From Candidatus Rifleibacteriota bacterium (lineage in GTDB: Bacteria > Muiribacteriota > Ozemobacteria > Ozemobacterales > Ozemobacteraceae), in the NCBI GenBank assembly GCA_017417215.1, contig JAFPZP010000045.1:1-33749 (forward strand): 33,749 bases of DNA. The letters are read 5' to 3'. Every line of letters starts with the position of its first letter. Position 1 is the stretch's first letter. Under the pieces are notes generated by a model. That model searched no databases. It had not been told where the DNA came from and was given only the letters and a program-made list of their open reading frames with translations. The position numbers and the translations under genes were made by a program. Below are positions 1 to 6,637 of the stretch, piece after piece.

Positions 1-1
1 C

Positions 2-142
2 GATTCAGAAGATTCAGACGATTCAGATGATTCTGACGATTCTGACGATTCAGACAACTCAGACGAAAAAGAAGATTCTGACGACAACGAAGATAAAGAA
101 GATTCTGACGATGAAGAAAAGTCAGATGAAGATGAAGACTAA
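2..142 (+). CDS. C-terminal tail of a truncated acidic Asp/Ser-rich protein
   Basis: The window opens inside a plus-strand reading frame that runs 46 codons to TAA at 140-142. It encodes almost only Asp, Ser and Glu with a few Lys and Asn. The first part is a run of Asp-Ser-Asp triplets (GAT/GAC with TCA/TCT); the rest is looser DSD, EDK and DEE clusters. The codon-level periodicity and the in-frame stop at the point where the repeat ends show it is translated rather than chance. Such tails are intrinsically disordered, strongly negative, and can bind divalent cations or basic partners. The folded part lies upstream of the window, so no function can be given. It is convergent with cmoB, with six bases between the two stop codons. 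The triplet repeat could vary in length by replication slippage. Confidence 0.75.
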   Translation, partial: DSEDSDDSDDSDDSDDSDNSDEKEDSDDNEDKEDSDDEEKSDEDED

Positions 143-148
143 TTATAT

Positions 149-1123
149 TTAACGCTTACAGGTTATAACTGTTCTTATAGGAACTGGCAGACCTTCAATG
201 GTTTTTGAAGAATCATTCGGGTCTAGCCAGTTTTTTAATGACTCATTTGTCATCCATTCTGTCTGTCTTTGTTCTTCTATTGTTGTGACATATTTGCAAA
301 TAACTTTTACATCCTTAAAGCCAGCCTTTTTTAACCAGACTACCATAGCTTTATCCGATGGGAAGAACCAGACATTTTTCATACCAGCATAGCGGTCTTC
401 TGGAACCAAAACAGTTGTTTCGTCGCCTTCTACTGTTATTGTTTCTAAAACGAGTTCCCCACCCGTTTTAAGTAAGTTTTTTAAAGTTCTTAAAAAATCA
501 AAGGGTGCTTTTCTATGGTATAGAACACCCATCGCAAAAATACTATCAAAGATTCCACATTCTTCGGGTAAATCTTCAAAACCAATAGGAAGATAAAAAA
601 GGTTGGGATATTTTAGATATTTCTGAAGAGCTTCAAATTGCATCCAGGTGATTCTCGAAGGGTCTATCCCCAATACCATATCTGGTGATTGTTCAGCCAT
701 TCGGAACATATAATAGCCATTACTACAACCCAAATCTAGAACGATTTTATTCTTTAAAGAGCTTATACCTTTTTCTAAAAGATTCCATTTGATTTCTGCA
801 CGCCATTCTGCGTCTATTTCCATTCCGCATAAATCAAAGGGGCCTTTACGCCAAGGAGATAATTGCATCATTACAGATTTGAATTTTTCTATCACTTCAT
901 TCGAGACAGGTTGACAGGGTTTAGCCGTAATCCAAGCCTTATCTCTGATAAAAATACCGTTTTCAGTTTCTATATCAGGCAACTCTGATAAAGCTTTCAT
1001 CCATATTGGAAGATTTCCATCTACTTTATTAATGGCTTTTTCAATTATTATTTCAAACTTTTCGTTCCATTTGCCCAGACCACATTTGGTCATATGTTTA
1101 TAAAACTTTTCAAAATCAAACAT
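149..1123 (-). CDS. cmoB: tRNA U34 carboxymethyltransferase CmoB
   Basis: CmoB transfers the carboxymethyl group of carboxy-S-adenosylmethionine to 5-hydroxyuridine at tRNA position 34, giving cmo5U, which widens wobble decoding. The protein has 324 residues, the normal family length (E. coli about 323). The Rossmann SAM-binding motif VLDLGCSNGYY is at residues 128-138, followed by GIDPS. The family signatures MGVLYHRKAP, GELVLET, VLVPEDRYAGM and TEEQRQTEWM, and the C-terminal LDPNDSSKTIEGLPVP segment, are all recognisable, so the call is strong. The start is the ATG at 1121-1123. It has no clear Shine-Dalgarno sequence, and its first bases are part of a perfect AT palindrome (1123-1138). The partner CmoA, which makes carboxy-SAM, is not in the window. 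The gene stands alone, facing the upstream acidic-tail gene. Confidence 0.95.
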   Translation of the reverse strand: MFDFEKFYKHMTKCGLGKWNEKFEIIIEKAINKVDGNLPIWMKALSELPDIETENGIFIRDKAWITAKPCQPVSNEVIEKFKSVMMQLSPWRKGPFDLCGMEIDAEWRAEIKWNLLEKGISSLKNKIVLDLGCSNGYYMFRMAEQSPDMVLGIDPSRITWMQFEALQKYLKYPNLFYLPIGFEDLPEECGIFDSIFAMGVLYHRKAPFDFLRTLKNLLKTGGELVLETITVEGDETTVLVPEDRYAGMKNVWFFPSDKAMVVWLKKAGFKDVKVICKYVTTIEEQRQTEWMTNESLKNWLDPNDSSKTIEGLPVPIRTVITCKR

Positions 1124-1138
1124 AATTAAATTTAATTA
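1123..1138. repeat. 16-bp perfect AT palindrome at the cmoB start
   Basis: The sequence TAATTAAATTTAATTA equals its own reverse complement. It covers the first base of the cmoB start codon and the leader just upstream. It could be an operator or a weak leader hairpin, but AT-only palindromes also arise by chance in AT-rich DNA. Confidence 0.4.
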
Positions 1139-1247
1139 CTAAACCCCTGTATAAAATGTAATGCATTAAGTAATACTATCATAAAACCCAAACAATAACC
1201 ATTAATGATTGGTGAGGCTGTAGAGCAAAGCTTTGAGTGGTGAGTGG

Positions 1248-1275
1248 TAGGTGATAAGTGATAGGTGATAAGTGA
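1248..1275. repeat. Two perfect tandem copies of a 14-bp unit
   Basis: The unit taggtgataagtga occurs at 1248-1261 and 1262-1275 without mismatch. It is preceded by degenerate gagtggtgagtgg, so the array may have been longer. It lies in the non-coding patchwork upstream of the solute-binding protein gene. Confidence 0.8.
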
Positions 1276-1432
1276 GCGAACAGTGACGCGAGACCTCTAT
1301 TCTCCGCACAAGGCTCGTTCCCTCAAAGTCTATCCGAAGGTACAAATCAACAGAGACCGCGGAGGAGAATAAGGTTGAGCAAGCAACTGGCCGCTTTTAA
1401 AGAAAATGAGAATTGAGAATTGAGAGATGAAA

Positions 1433-1448
1433 CAGTCTTCGGACTCAG
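1433..1448 (+). repeat. UUCG-loop hairpin repeat, copy 1
   Basis: The word cagtcttcggactcag folds as agtc-TTCG-gact, which in plus-strand RNA is a C(UUCG)G tetraloop hairpin, an exceptionally stable class. An identical 16-base copy lies in the opposite orientation at 11972-11987. A related hairpin with a five-pair stem is at 1627-1640. Confidence 0.7.
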
Positions 1449-1485
1449 CTTTGTAATGCTTGGCAAAGTTCTCAAAAATCCTCTA

Positions 1486-1522
1486 GATTGCTTACGCAAT
1501 CTTTCCCCTTTGCAAAAGGGGA
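1486..1522 (+). repeat. Dispersed double-palindrome repeat, copy 1
   Basis: Two palindromic parts lie side by side: gattgcttacgcaatc, then a tcccctttt/aaaagggga hairpin. The reverse complement of the 37-base unit matches 11846-11882 at 34 of 37 positions. The neighbouring UUCG-loop repeat keeps the same order in both places. Confidence 0.8.
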
Positions 1523-1626
1523 TTCTTATATTGAGAACAGTAGAGCGGACAGTAGACGCGAGACCTCTCAATTTAGAGATAAGAGATGAGAGCAAAAGAG
1601 ATTAGGGAAATGTTCTGGTTAACTAC

Positions 1627-1640
1627 AAGTCTTCGGACTT
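1627..1640 (+). repeat. Short UUCG-loop hairpin
   Basis: aagtc-TTCG-gactt has a five-pair stem closed by C-G around UUCG in plus-strand RNA. It is followed by tttaattg, a poor terminator tract. It shares its core with the repeats at 1433-1448 and 11972-11987. Confidence 0.55.
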
Positions 1641-1754
1641 TTAATTGATTCTCTCAAAAGAGAAACGTTTTTATTGTAATTGGTTTTTGTTATTTTTATT
1701 GTTATTAGATAGTTTGAAAAGTAACGAATATTGCTAATAATCATTAGCTTACTT

Positions 1755-1802
1755 GCCTTCGTTTTAACAATAACTACAATAACTACCAACTACAATAATT
1801 AC
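1755..1802 (+). repeat. Dispersed AT-rich repeat, copy at the left end
   Basis: This 48-base stretch, starting gccttcg and continuing with aacaataactac-like words, matches the reverse complement of 33496-33543 at about 41 of 48 positions (33 of 37 in the core). The two copies lie near opposite ends of the window, both in non-coding DNA beside hairpins. Confidence 0.6.
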
Positions 1803-1819
1803 GCTAAGCTTTGCTTAGC
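1803..1819. repeat. Perfect 7-bp stem hairpin
   Basis: gctaagc-ttt-gcttagc is a perfect inverted repeat with a three-base loop. It abuts the dispersed repeat 1755-1802 and lies about 20 bases upstream of the promoter of the solute-binding protein gene. No T-run follows, so it is not a clear terminator. Confidence 0.6.
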
Positions 1820-1841
1820 AAAGTTCTAAAAAATGTAATTA

Positions 1842-1869
1842 TTGTTTTTGAAAGTTATTGTGGTATCAT
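1842..1869 (+). promoter_or_regulatory. Probable sigma70-type promoter of the solute-binding protein gene
   Basis: TTGTTT (1842-1847), a 16-base spacer and TATCAT (1864-1869) fit a primary-sigma promoter. TTGAAA (1848-1853) with TACATT (1872-1877) at 18-base spacing is an alternative. Either puts the transcript start downstream of the ATG at 1842, which supports translation from the later ATG at 1908. Confidence 0.45.
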
Positions 1870-1907
1870 TGTACATTGTAAAAAATTTAAAAAGAAAGAA
1901 CAAAATC

Positions 1908-3194
1908 ATGAAACATAATTTTAAGCTTTTAAAAGTAGCTGCTTTTGCATTGATTGCTGTTTGTTTATTCTCTGCTGTTGTACACAGCGAAACAATAAAT
2001 AATAAAGGTTCTGTATATTTCTTTAACTTTAAACCAGAAGTTAACGAAGCTTGGCAGAAACTCGCCAAACTTTATACAGAAAAAACAGGAGTTCCTGTAA
2101 AAATAGAAACCAAAAGCAATGCTTATTATCTTGATGAATTAAATGAAAGATTTAAGCGCTCAAATCCCCCTACTTTATTTCAAATTACTCCAGCAACTTT
2201 AAAAGATTTAAAAGATTATTGTTTTAATCTCGGAAAAACTGATTTTTATAAAGAACTTAACAATGAAGCTTATGCTTTAAAAGACGATTACGACAGAGTT
2301 TGCGGTGTAGCTTATACTGTTGAAACCTACGGAATAATCGTTAATAGAGACCTTCTTGAAAAAGCCGGATACGATGTAAACGACATCACTTCTCTATATG
2401 AACTTCAAAACATAGCAGAAGACATTACTTCCCGTCGCGAACATCTTGGTTTCTCAGCTTTCTGTTCATCTGGTATGGACAGATCTTCTGACTGGAGATT
2501 CAAAACTCACCTGGCTAACATGCCAATTCACTTTGAATACCAGGACAAAAAATCTAACAATTTGAAAAAAATTGACGGTAACTACCTCAATAATTTCAGA
2601 AAAGTATGGGATTTATATATCAATAACAGCACCGTATGCCCTGACGAACTCTTTGTTACAACTGTTGATGAAGCTAGAGCAGAATTTTTATCTGGCAAAG
2701 CAGTTTTTTATCAGAATGGTTCTTGGGAATATGTTAATCTGGTTAATAGCGGTTTTAACAAGTATAATCTTGCTATGATTCCTTTGTATTTCGGCGTTGG
2801 CGATGAAGAAGAACAAGGCCTTTGTACAGGAACCGAAAATTATTGGAGTGTTAATAGAAAAGCTTCTGTAAGAGACATTAAAGCTACTCTAGATTTCATT
2901 ACCTGGTGCGTAACTTCACCAGAAGGAACCAAGGCTATGGCTCAGGAAATGGGTTTTGATATTCCTTTCAGAAATGCAGCCTATTCAGAAAATGTATTCA
3001 TACAGCAGAATGCAATATATACCGCTATGGGTAAAACTCCTGTTCCATGGGATTTTACAACTATTCCATCAGACGAATGGAAAACCAGATTAGGTATAGC
3101 ATTAACCAATTATGCAGCACATCAGACTGATTTTAACTGGGATAAAGTTGTTCATTCCTTTGTTGATAATTGGGAAAGTGAATCTAATAAATAA
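1908..3194 (+). CDS. Extracellular solute-binding protein (family 1, sugar-type)
   Basis: This 428-residue protein resembles the MalE/UgpB class of periplasmic binding proteins that deliver sugars to ABC importers. Residues 1-27 form a signal peptide: a basic start (MKHNFKLLK), a hydrophobic core and probable cleavage after VVHS. The following VYFFNFKPEVNEAWQKLAKL segment and the central YTVETYGIIVNRDLLEKAGY segment are typical of the family, as is the later GSWEYVNLVNSG. A frame open further upstream would begin at 1842, but that start adds a basic stretch before the signal peptide and lies within the promoter. The ATG at 1908 is preceded by aaagaaag, a weak ribosome site. No permease or ATPase gene is nearby, so the importer is encoded elsewhere. 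The ligand cannot be read from the sequence. Confidence 0.85.
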   Translation: MKHNFKLLKVAAFALIAVCLFSAVVHSETINNKGSVYFFNFKPEVNEAWQKLAKLYTEKTGVPVKIETKSNAYYLDELNERFKRSNPPTLFQITPATLKDLKDYCFNLGKTDFYKELNNEAYALKDDYDRVCGVAYTVETYGIIVNRDLLEKAGYDVNDITSLYELQNIAEDITSRREHLGFSAFCSSGMDRSSDWRFKTHLANMPIHFEYQDKKSNNLKKIDGNYLNNFRKVWDLYINNSTVCPDELFVTTVDEARAEFLSGKAVFYQNGSWEYVNLVNSGFNKYNLAMIPLYFGVGDEEEQGLCTGTENYWSVNRKASVRDIKATLDFITWCVTSPEGTKAMAQEMGFDIPFRNAAYSENVFIQQNAIYTAMGKTPVPWDFTTIPSDEWKTRLGIALTNYAAHQTDFNWDKVVHSFVDNWESESNK

Positions 3195-3218
3195 ACGAAG
3201 CCAAAAAGACAAAAAAAT

Positions 3219-3238
3219 ACCGGGGTACTTTCCCCGGT
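3219..3238. terminator. GC-rich hairpin after the solute-binding protein gene
   Basis: accgggg and ccccggt form a perfect 7-bp stem with a six-base loop, 24 bases past the stop codon. The base run next to it is A7 on the 5' side. The T-run therefore lies on the minus strand, and on the plus strand the hairpin lacks a good U-tract. It may protect the mRNA 3' end or terminate weakly. Confidence 0.55.
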
Positions 3239-3376
3239 CTGAAAAATAAGGAGGCAAACAAATCCATCACCAATTTCGGCTAAGTTTGATTTTTATTTAA
3301 CTATATTTTCATATAAATTATTTTTTATTAAAACGCTGATTAATACGTATTTTGCAACAATTTACAGGTTCGTGGA

Positions 3377-4831
3377 ATGAATAATAATATAAGTGAGAAA
3401 GAAAAAAACCATAATAGACTTAAATGGGTATTCAGAAATTTAAAACTTGAATCTCAATATGGGAAGAATGCTTTATCTGAAATAAAAGCCTATAAAAACA
3501 GTGAAAAACCTGAATTAGAAAAATGCTTTTCTGAGCTTAATAATATTATTAGTGTTTTTAAAATCCAAAAAGATTTGTTTGGTAAATTCAATAATTATTT
3601 TATGGAGCTGAGAAATATTGCCGGTTCTGTAAAGAATTTATCCGCTGATCAGACATTAAACGAAACAGAACTATTCGAAATAAAAAACTTTTCAATATTA
3701 GTAACAGATATAATTGAATTAGCAGCAAAAGAAAATATTTTGTCTGATAGCTTAAAAAAGCTTAATTTAAAACCTGTTATTAATTTGCTTAATCCAGATA
3801 AAATAGTGACCAGAAGCTTTTATATTCATGAAAACTGGTCCGAAAAACTAAAAGACATTAGAGAAAGCAAAAAGCAAATAGAAACAGAAATAATTGCAGA
3901 AAAAGATTCCCTTAAAAAAGAAGAATTAAGAGCAAAAAGAGGTGAAATAGTTGCCTTAGAGCACGAAGAAGAGCTTGTAGTAAGAAAAGAACTGACTCAA
4001 AAGCTTAAAAACTTTGAAAAAGACTTGGAATTCGCAATTAATAATATAGGAATTTTTGAATTAACCTTAGCTAAAGCAGAAATGGCAGTTAAAAATAATT
4101 GCTGTATTCCAGACTTATATGATTTTAATCCTGAGAATCAGATACTTATAGAAGAAGCTGTTGAACCTGAAATTGCTGAATCTCTTCAAACTAATCAAAG
4201 AACTTTTACCCCTGTATCTATTGAAATAAAAAAGGGAGTGACACTTCTAACCGGTGCAAATATGGGTGGTAAAAGCGTTGCATTGAGAACCATTGCCTTA
4301 AACGTTGAATTGGTCATATTTGGATTTTTACCTTTTGCCAAGAAAATGTCTTTGTTTATTCCTGATTTTGTTAAAGTTATATCAGGCGATTTGCAAGATG
4401 CAAAAGAAGGGCTCAGTAGTTTCGGCGCTGAAATAGTAGAACTTACCGAATTATTGAATCTGCTAGACTCCGGGAACGGTCTGGCAGTATGCGATGAGCT
4501 AGCTCGCTCTACCAACCCCTACGAAGGCAGCCGTTTTGTACAGGCTTTAAGCGATAGATTGCAGTCATCATCATCTTATGGAATTATTGCAACTCATTAT
4601 GATGGAATAAAAACAGAAGGTGCTTCCTACTATCAGGTTACTGGTTTAAGAGCTTTGTTAGAAAATGGTTCTGATTTAAGATCAATTAATGATTATGACT
4701 TGTATAAATTAATGGATTATCATCTTATAAAATCGGCAAATGCCTCTATTGTTCCGCACGAAGCTCTTAGAATAAGTATGCTTCTCGGATTACCAGAAAG
4801 TTTTGTTGAAAAATTAAAGAAATACTATTAA
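3377..4831 (+). CDS. MutS-like ATPase lacking mismatch-recognition domains
   Basis: The 484-residue protein carries only the C-terminal part of a MutS protein. Residues 1-290 are helical and charged, with a coiled-coil-like stretch near 155-220 that matches the lever/clamp region. The ABC-type ATPase follows, with Walker A GANMGGKS at 293-300, Walker B LAVCDE ending at 374, the signature-like ISGD and GLSSFGAEI segments, and IATHYDG for the switch histidine. True MutS needs about 850 residues with an N-terminal mismatch-binding domain, which is absent here, as is the Smr nuclease of MutS2. From memory, the GANMGGKS and GLSSFGAEI segments look like KamC, the MutS-like ATPase linked to reactivation of B12-dependent lysine 5,6-aminomutase, but no aminomutase gene is present. 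The TrmN6-like gene begins 19 bases after its stop. Exact function is open. Confidence 0.8.
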   Translation: MNNNISEKEKNHNRLKWVFRNLKLESQYGKNALSEIKAYKNSEKPELEKCFSELNNIISVFKIQKDLFGKFNNYFMELRNIAGSVKNLSADQTLNETELFEIKNFSILVTDIIELAAKENILSDSLKKLNLKPVINLLNPDKIVTRSFYIHENWSEKLKDIRESKKQIETEIIAEKDSLKKEELRAKRGEIVALEHEEELVVRKELTQKLKNFEKDLEFAINNIGIFELTLAKAEMAVKNNCCIPDLYDFNPENQILIEEAVEPEIAESLQTNQRTFTPVSIEIKKGVTLLTGANMGGKSVALRTIALNVELVIFGFLPFAKKMSLFIPDFVKVISGDLQDAKEGLSSFGAEIVELTELLNLLDSGNGLAVCDELARSTNPYEGSRFVQALSDRLQSSSSYGIIATHYDGIKTEGASYYQVTGLRALLENGSDLRSINDYDLYKLMDYHLIKSANASIVPHEALRISMLLGLPESFVEKLKKYY

Positions 4832-4850
4832 ATATTGAGTGATTATACCT

Positions 4851-5612
4851 ATGACCGAAGCTTTTATAGATGTAGACGAACGATTAGATACAATTCCAGG
4901 CACAGATTTCAGTCTGATTCAAAAAATTGATGGAACGGCTTTTTCTATCGACACACTTTTGCTGGCAGATTTTGTACAGTTCACACCTGAAATGATGACT
5001 GCAGCAGATTTGGGTTCTGGCAGCGGAATTCTGTCTTTTTTAATTAAATACCGTAATAAAAATTTGCAAATAACTGGTTTCGAGTTGCAAAAGGATTTCT
5101 ATGACCTTTCAACGAGAAATATGCAGATAAATAAGCAATTCGAAGGTTTGTTCTTTGAAGCTATGGATATAAGAGACATACCCTCAAGGATTCTTCCAGA
5201 ATCCTATGATTTAGTAGTTTCTAATCCGCCTTATTTCCAACTTGGAAACGGCAGATTGCCTACTAATCCATCCAGAGCTCAGGCAAGACACGAATTAAAC
5301 GGTACAGTGCTTAACTTCGTGGAATCTGCTTCTTATATGCTGCCTTACGGCGGTCGTTTTTGCGTTGTAATTCCCATTTCAAGACATGAAGAAATCTGCA
5401 AATACATGGCAGAATGTAAGTTTGGAATAAAAAGAAAAGAATTTGTTATTCCAAAAGAAGGCGAAGAGCCACATTTAGTTATGCTTGAAGGCGAAAAGTT
5501 TTATGGCGGAAAATTTGAAGAAATGCCAGCTATTACTATTCACAAGAAAGATAATTCCTTCTCAGATGAGCTTCAAAAACTTTTTACTGCTGGCCTGAAG
5601 AAATATTCTTAA
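4851..5612 (+). CDS. TrmN6-like tRNA adenine-N6 methyltransferase
   Basis: The 253-residue protein fits the TrmN6/YfiC family, which methylates N6 of A37 in tRNA1(Val) using SAM. The N-terminal sequence RLDTIPGTDFSLIQ, then KIDGTAFSIDTLLLADFV, is the usual lead-in. Motif I is DLGSGSGILSFL, and the catalytic NPPY motif of N6-adenine methyltransferases is in LVVSNPPYFQLG, followed by the family's N-x-S-R-A-Q-A-R-H-E segment. The frame is open to a GTG at 4839, but the ATG at 4851 is preferred because gagtga lies eight bases before it and the family consensus begins there. It probably shares a transcript with the MutS-like gene. Its last 29 bases overlap the end of the minus-strand gene that follows. 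The tRNA target is inferred from the family. Confidence 0.85.
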   Translation: MTEAFIDVDERLDTIPGTDFSLIQKIDGTAFSIDTLLLADFVQFTPEMMTAADLGSGSGILSFLIKYRNKNLQITGFELQKDFYDLSTRNMQINKQFEGLFFEAMDIRDIPSRILPESYDLVVSNPPYFQLGNGRLPTNPSRAQARHELNGTVLNFVESASYMLPYGGRFCVVIPISRHEEICKYMAECKFGIKRKEFVIPKEGEEPHLVMLEGEKFYGGKFEEMPAITIHKKDNSFSDELQKLFTAGLKKYS

Positions 5613-6579
5613 CAAAAAAATGTAGCATAAAAGCCATAGTTTTTCGGCTTATTGATTGAATCTGTTCTTCATCAACCGGTGTTTCTATAAATATGCTTGT
5701 TTTTCCTTCTGCAAGCTTATAATTGGTTTTATTATCAAATATAGCATTCAAGAAAGCCGTTTGATTCTGAAGTTCATTCTTTAATTCTTCTCTTTCGCTT
5801 TTTTCAGGAATATTTATCTGAACCTTATTTTGCTGAGGAGCTACAAAGAGTCTGACTAGTTTTGTAGCGGTAACTGGTTTTGGAATATTGCCACCAATCT
5901 GGTCTTTCAAAAGCTGTTCAATATCTATTTCTGCACTGATAGCAGGATTATATTGGAGCATCTGTTCAAAAGTCTTGAATTTATCACCCAGCAGATTCTT
6001 ATTGTTTATAAGATTGTTAAATATATTTCCTTCTGATTGTTGAGGGCTGATTACAAGAATATTGTTGTTGGCTTCCAATACCATCTTGTCGCCGTTTTTA
6101 TCTCCAACAGGATTAGGAGATATAGTGGCAATAATCTTAATAAGCTGATCGTTTTCGTCAAACAGCATTTCGGCTTTTGACTTTTCTACAATTGTAAGAA
6201 TATCAAAATCACCTTTTGCTATTAATGCATATTCTTTTGGGGTTTTGTAATAAAAATATATTTCGTGAATTTTAAGAAAACCACTTACAATGCTGTCTTT
6301 CAGAAACTTCATTGTTATGGCTTTATATTCTTTTGTTGTTTTAGCAGATAAGTCAGAACCGTTTCTCAACTTACAGAGATTGGCAACATTGTTAGCGATT
6401 TCTTCACAGGCTTTTTTTTGATTATCTTCATCAAATATGCCTGAAGGCAAAAGATTTACATATAAAGCAGCTACCGGCTCTTTTATTGGAGCAGGGAAAT
6501 TATTGCTCTCAGAACTGAAGCCGCTTAAAAGAAATATGACCACTAATAATGGCAGTATATATGCATATCTTTTTATCAT
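5584..6579 (-). CDS. Exported protein of unknown function
   Basis: I do not recognise this 331-residue protein. Residues 1-22 are a clear signal peptide or anchor (MIKRY, then a hydrophobic stretch ending LLSGFSS). There is no lipobox cysteine. The mature part is mixed alpha/beta and moderately charged, and contains an EIYFYYKTPKEYALIAKGDF segment about one third of the way in. A later stretch, NKTNYKLAEGKTSIFIETPV, has a similar helix-then-strand layout, so the protein may hold two related subdomains. The start ATG at 6577-6579 lacks a Shine-Dalgarno sequence. The gene lies 58 bases downstream of tex on the same strand and could be its operon partner. Its 3' end overlaps the convergent TrmN6-like gene by 29 bases. 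Confidence 0.65.
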   Translation of the reverse strand: MIKRYAYILPLLVVIFLLSGFSSESNNFPAPIKEPVAALYVNLLPSGIFDEDNQKKACEEIANNVANLCKLRNGSDLSAKTTKEYKAITMKFLKDSIVSGFLKIHEIYFYYKTPKEYALIAKGDFDILTIVEKSKAEMLFDENDQLIKIIATISPNPVGDKNGDKMVLEANNNILVISPQQSEGNIFNNLINNKNLLGDKFKTFEQMLQYNPAISAEIDIEQLLKDQIGGNIPKPVTATKLVRLFVAPQQNKVQINIPEKSEREELKNELQNQTAFLNAIFDNKTNYKLAEGKTSIFIETPVDEEQIQSISRKTMAFMLHFFVKNISSGQQ

Positions 6580-6637
6580 GCATAATATATCGGCATATTA
6601 GTGGTCAGATATTAGATAGCAGAGTATTTATAAACTC

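Larger units (their letters stand above)
1124..1907. other. 784-base intergenic region rich in short repeats and hairpins
   Basis: No convincing gene is seen. From about 1205 to 1640 the sequence is a patchwork of short repeats: a 14-bp tandem duplication (1248-1275); two near-identical copies of a 19/20-base word ending in gcgagacctct (1280-1298 and 1549-1568); a broken inverted repeat (tattctccgc near 1297 against gcggaggagaata near 1355-1367); hairpins with a TTCG loop (1433-1448 and 1627-1640); and the palindromic repeat 1486-1522. After 1640 it becomes plain AT-rich DNA with the dispersed repeat 1755-1802, a hairpin at 1803-1819 and the promoter of the next gene. Short open frames here (for example 1420-1605) run straight through the palindromes and look spurious. 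Confidence 0.7.

Noticed and set aside
1420..1605. Open frame of 61 codons in the left repeat block (and 82 codons on the other strand)
   Set aside because: It runs through several palindromes and direct repeats, has no ribosome site or recognisable protein features, and a similar frame exists on the opposite strand because the DNA is palindromic.
1842..1907. Upstream ATG start for the solute-binding protein
   Set aside because: The extra 22 residues precede a complete signal peptide and the ATG lies within the likely promoter.
1908..1990. Lipoprotein signal in the solute-binding protein
   Set aside because: The cysteine in the hydrophobic core follows Val (IAVC), which does not fit a lipobox; an ordinary signal peptidase site is more likely.
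3249..3276. aaggagg motif after the solute-binding protein gene
   Set aside because: No ATG, GTG or TTG lies at a usable distance in an open frame, so it does not mark a missed gene.
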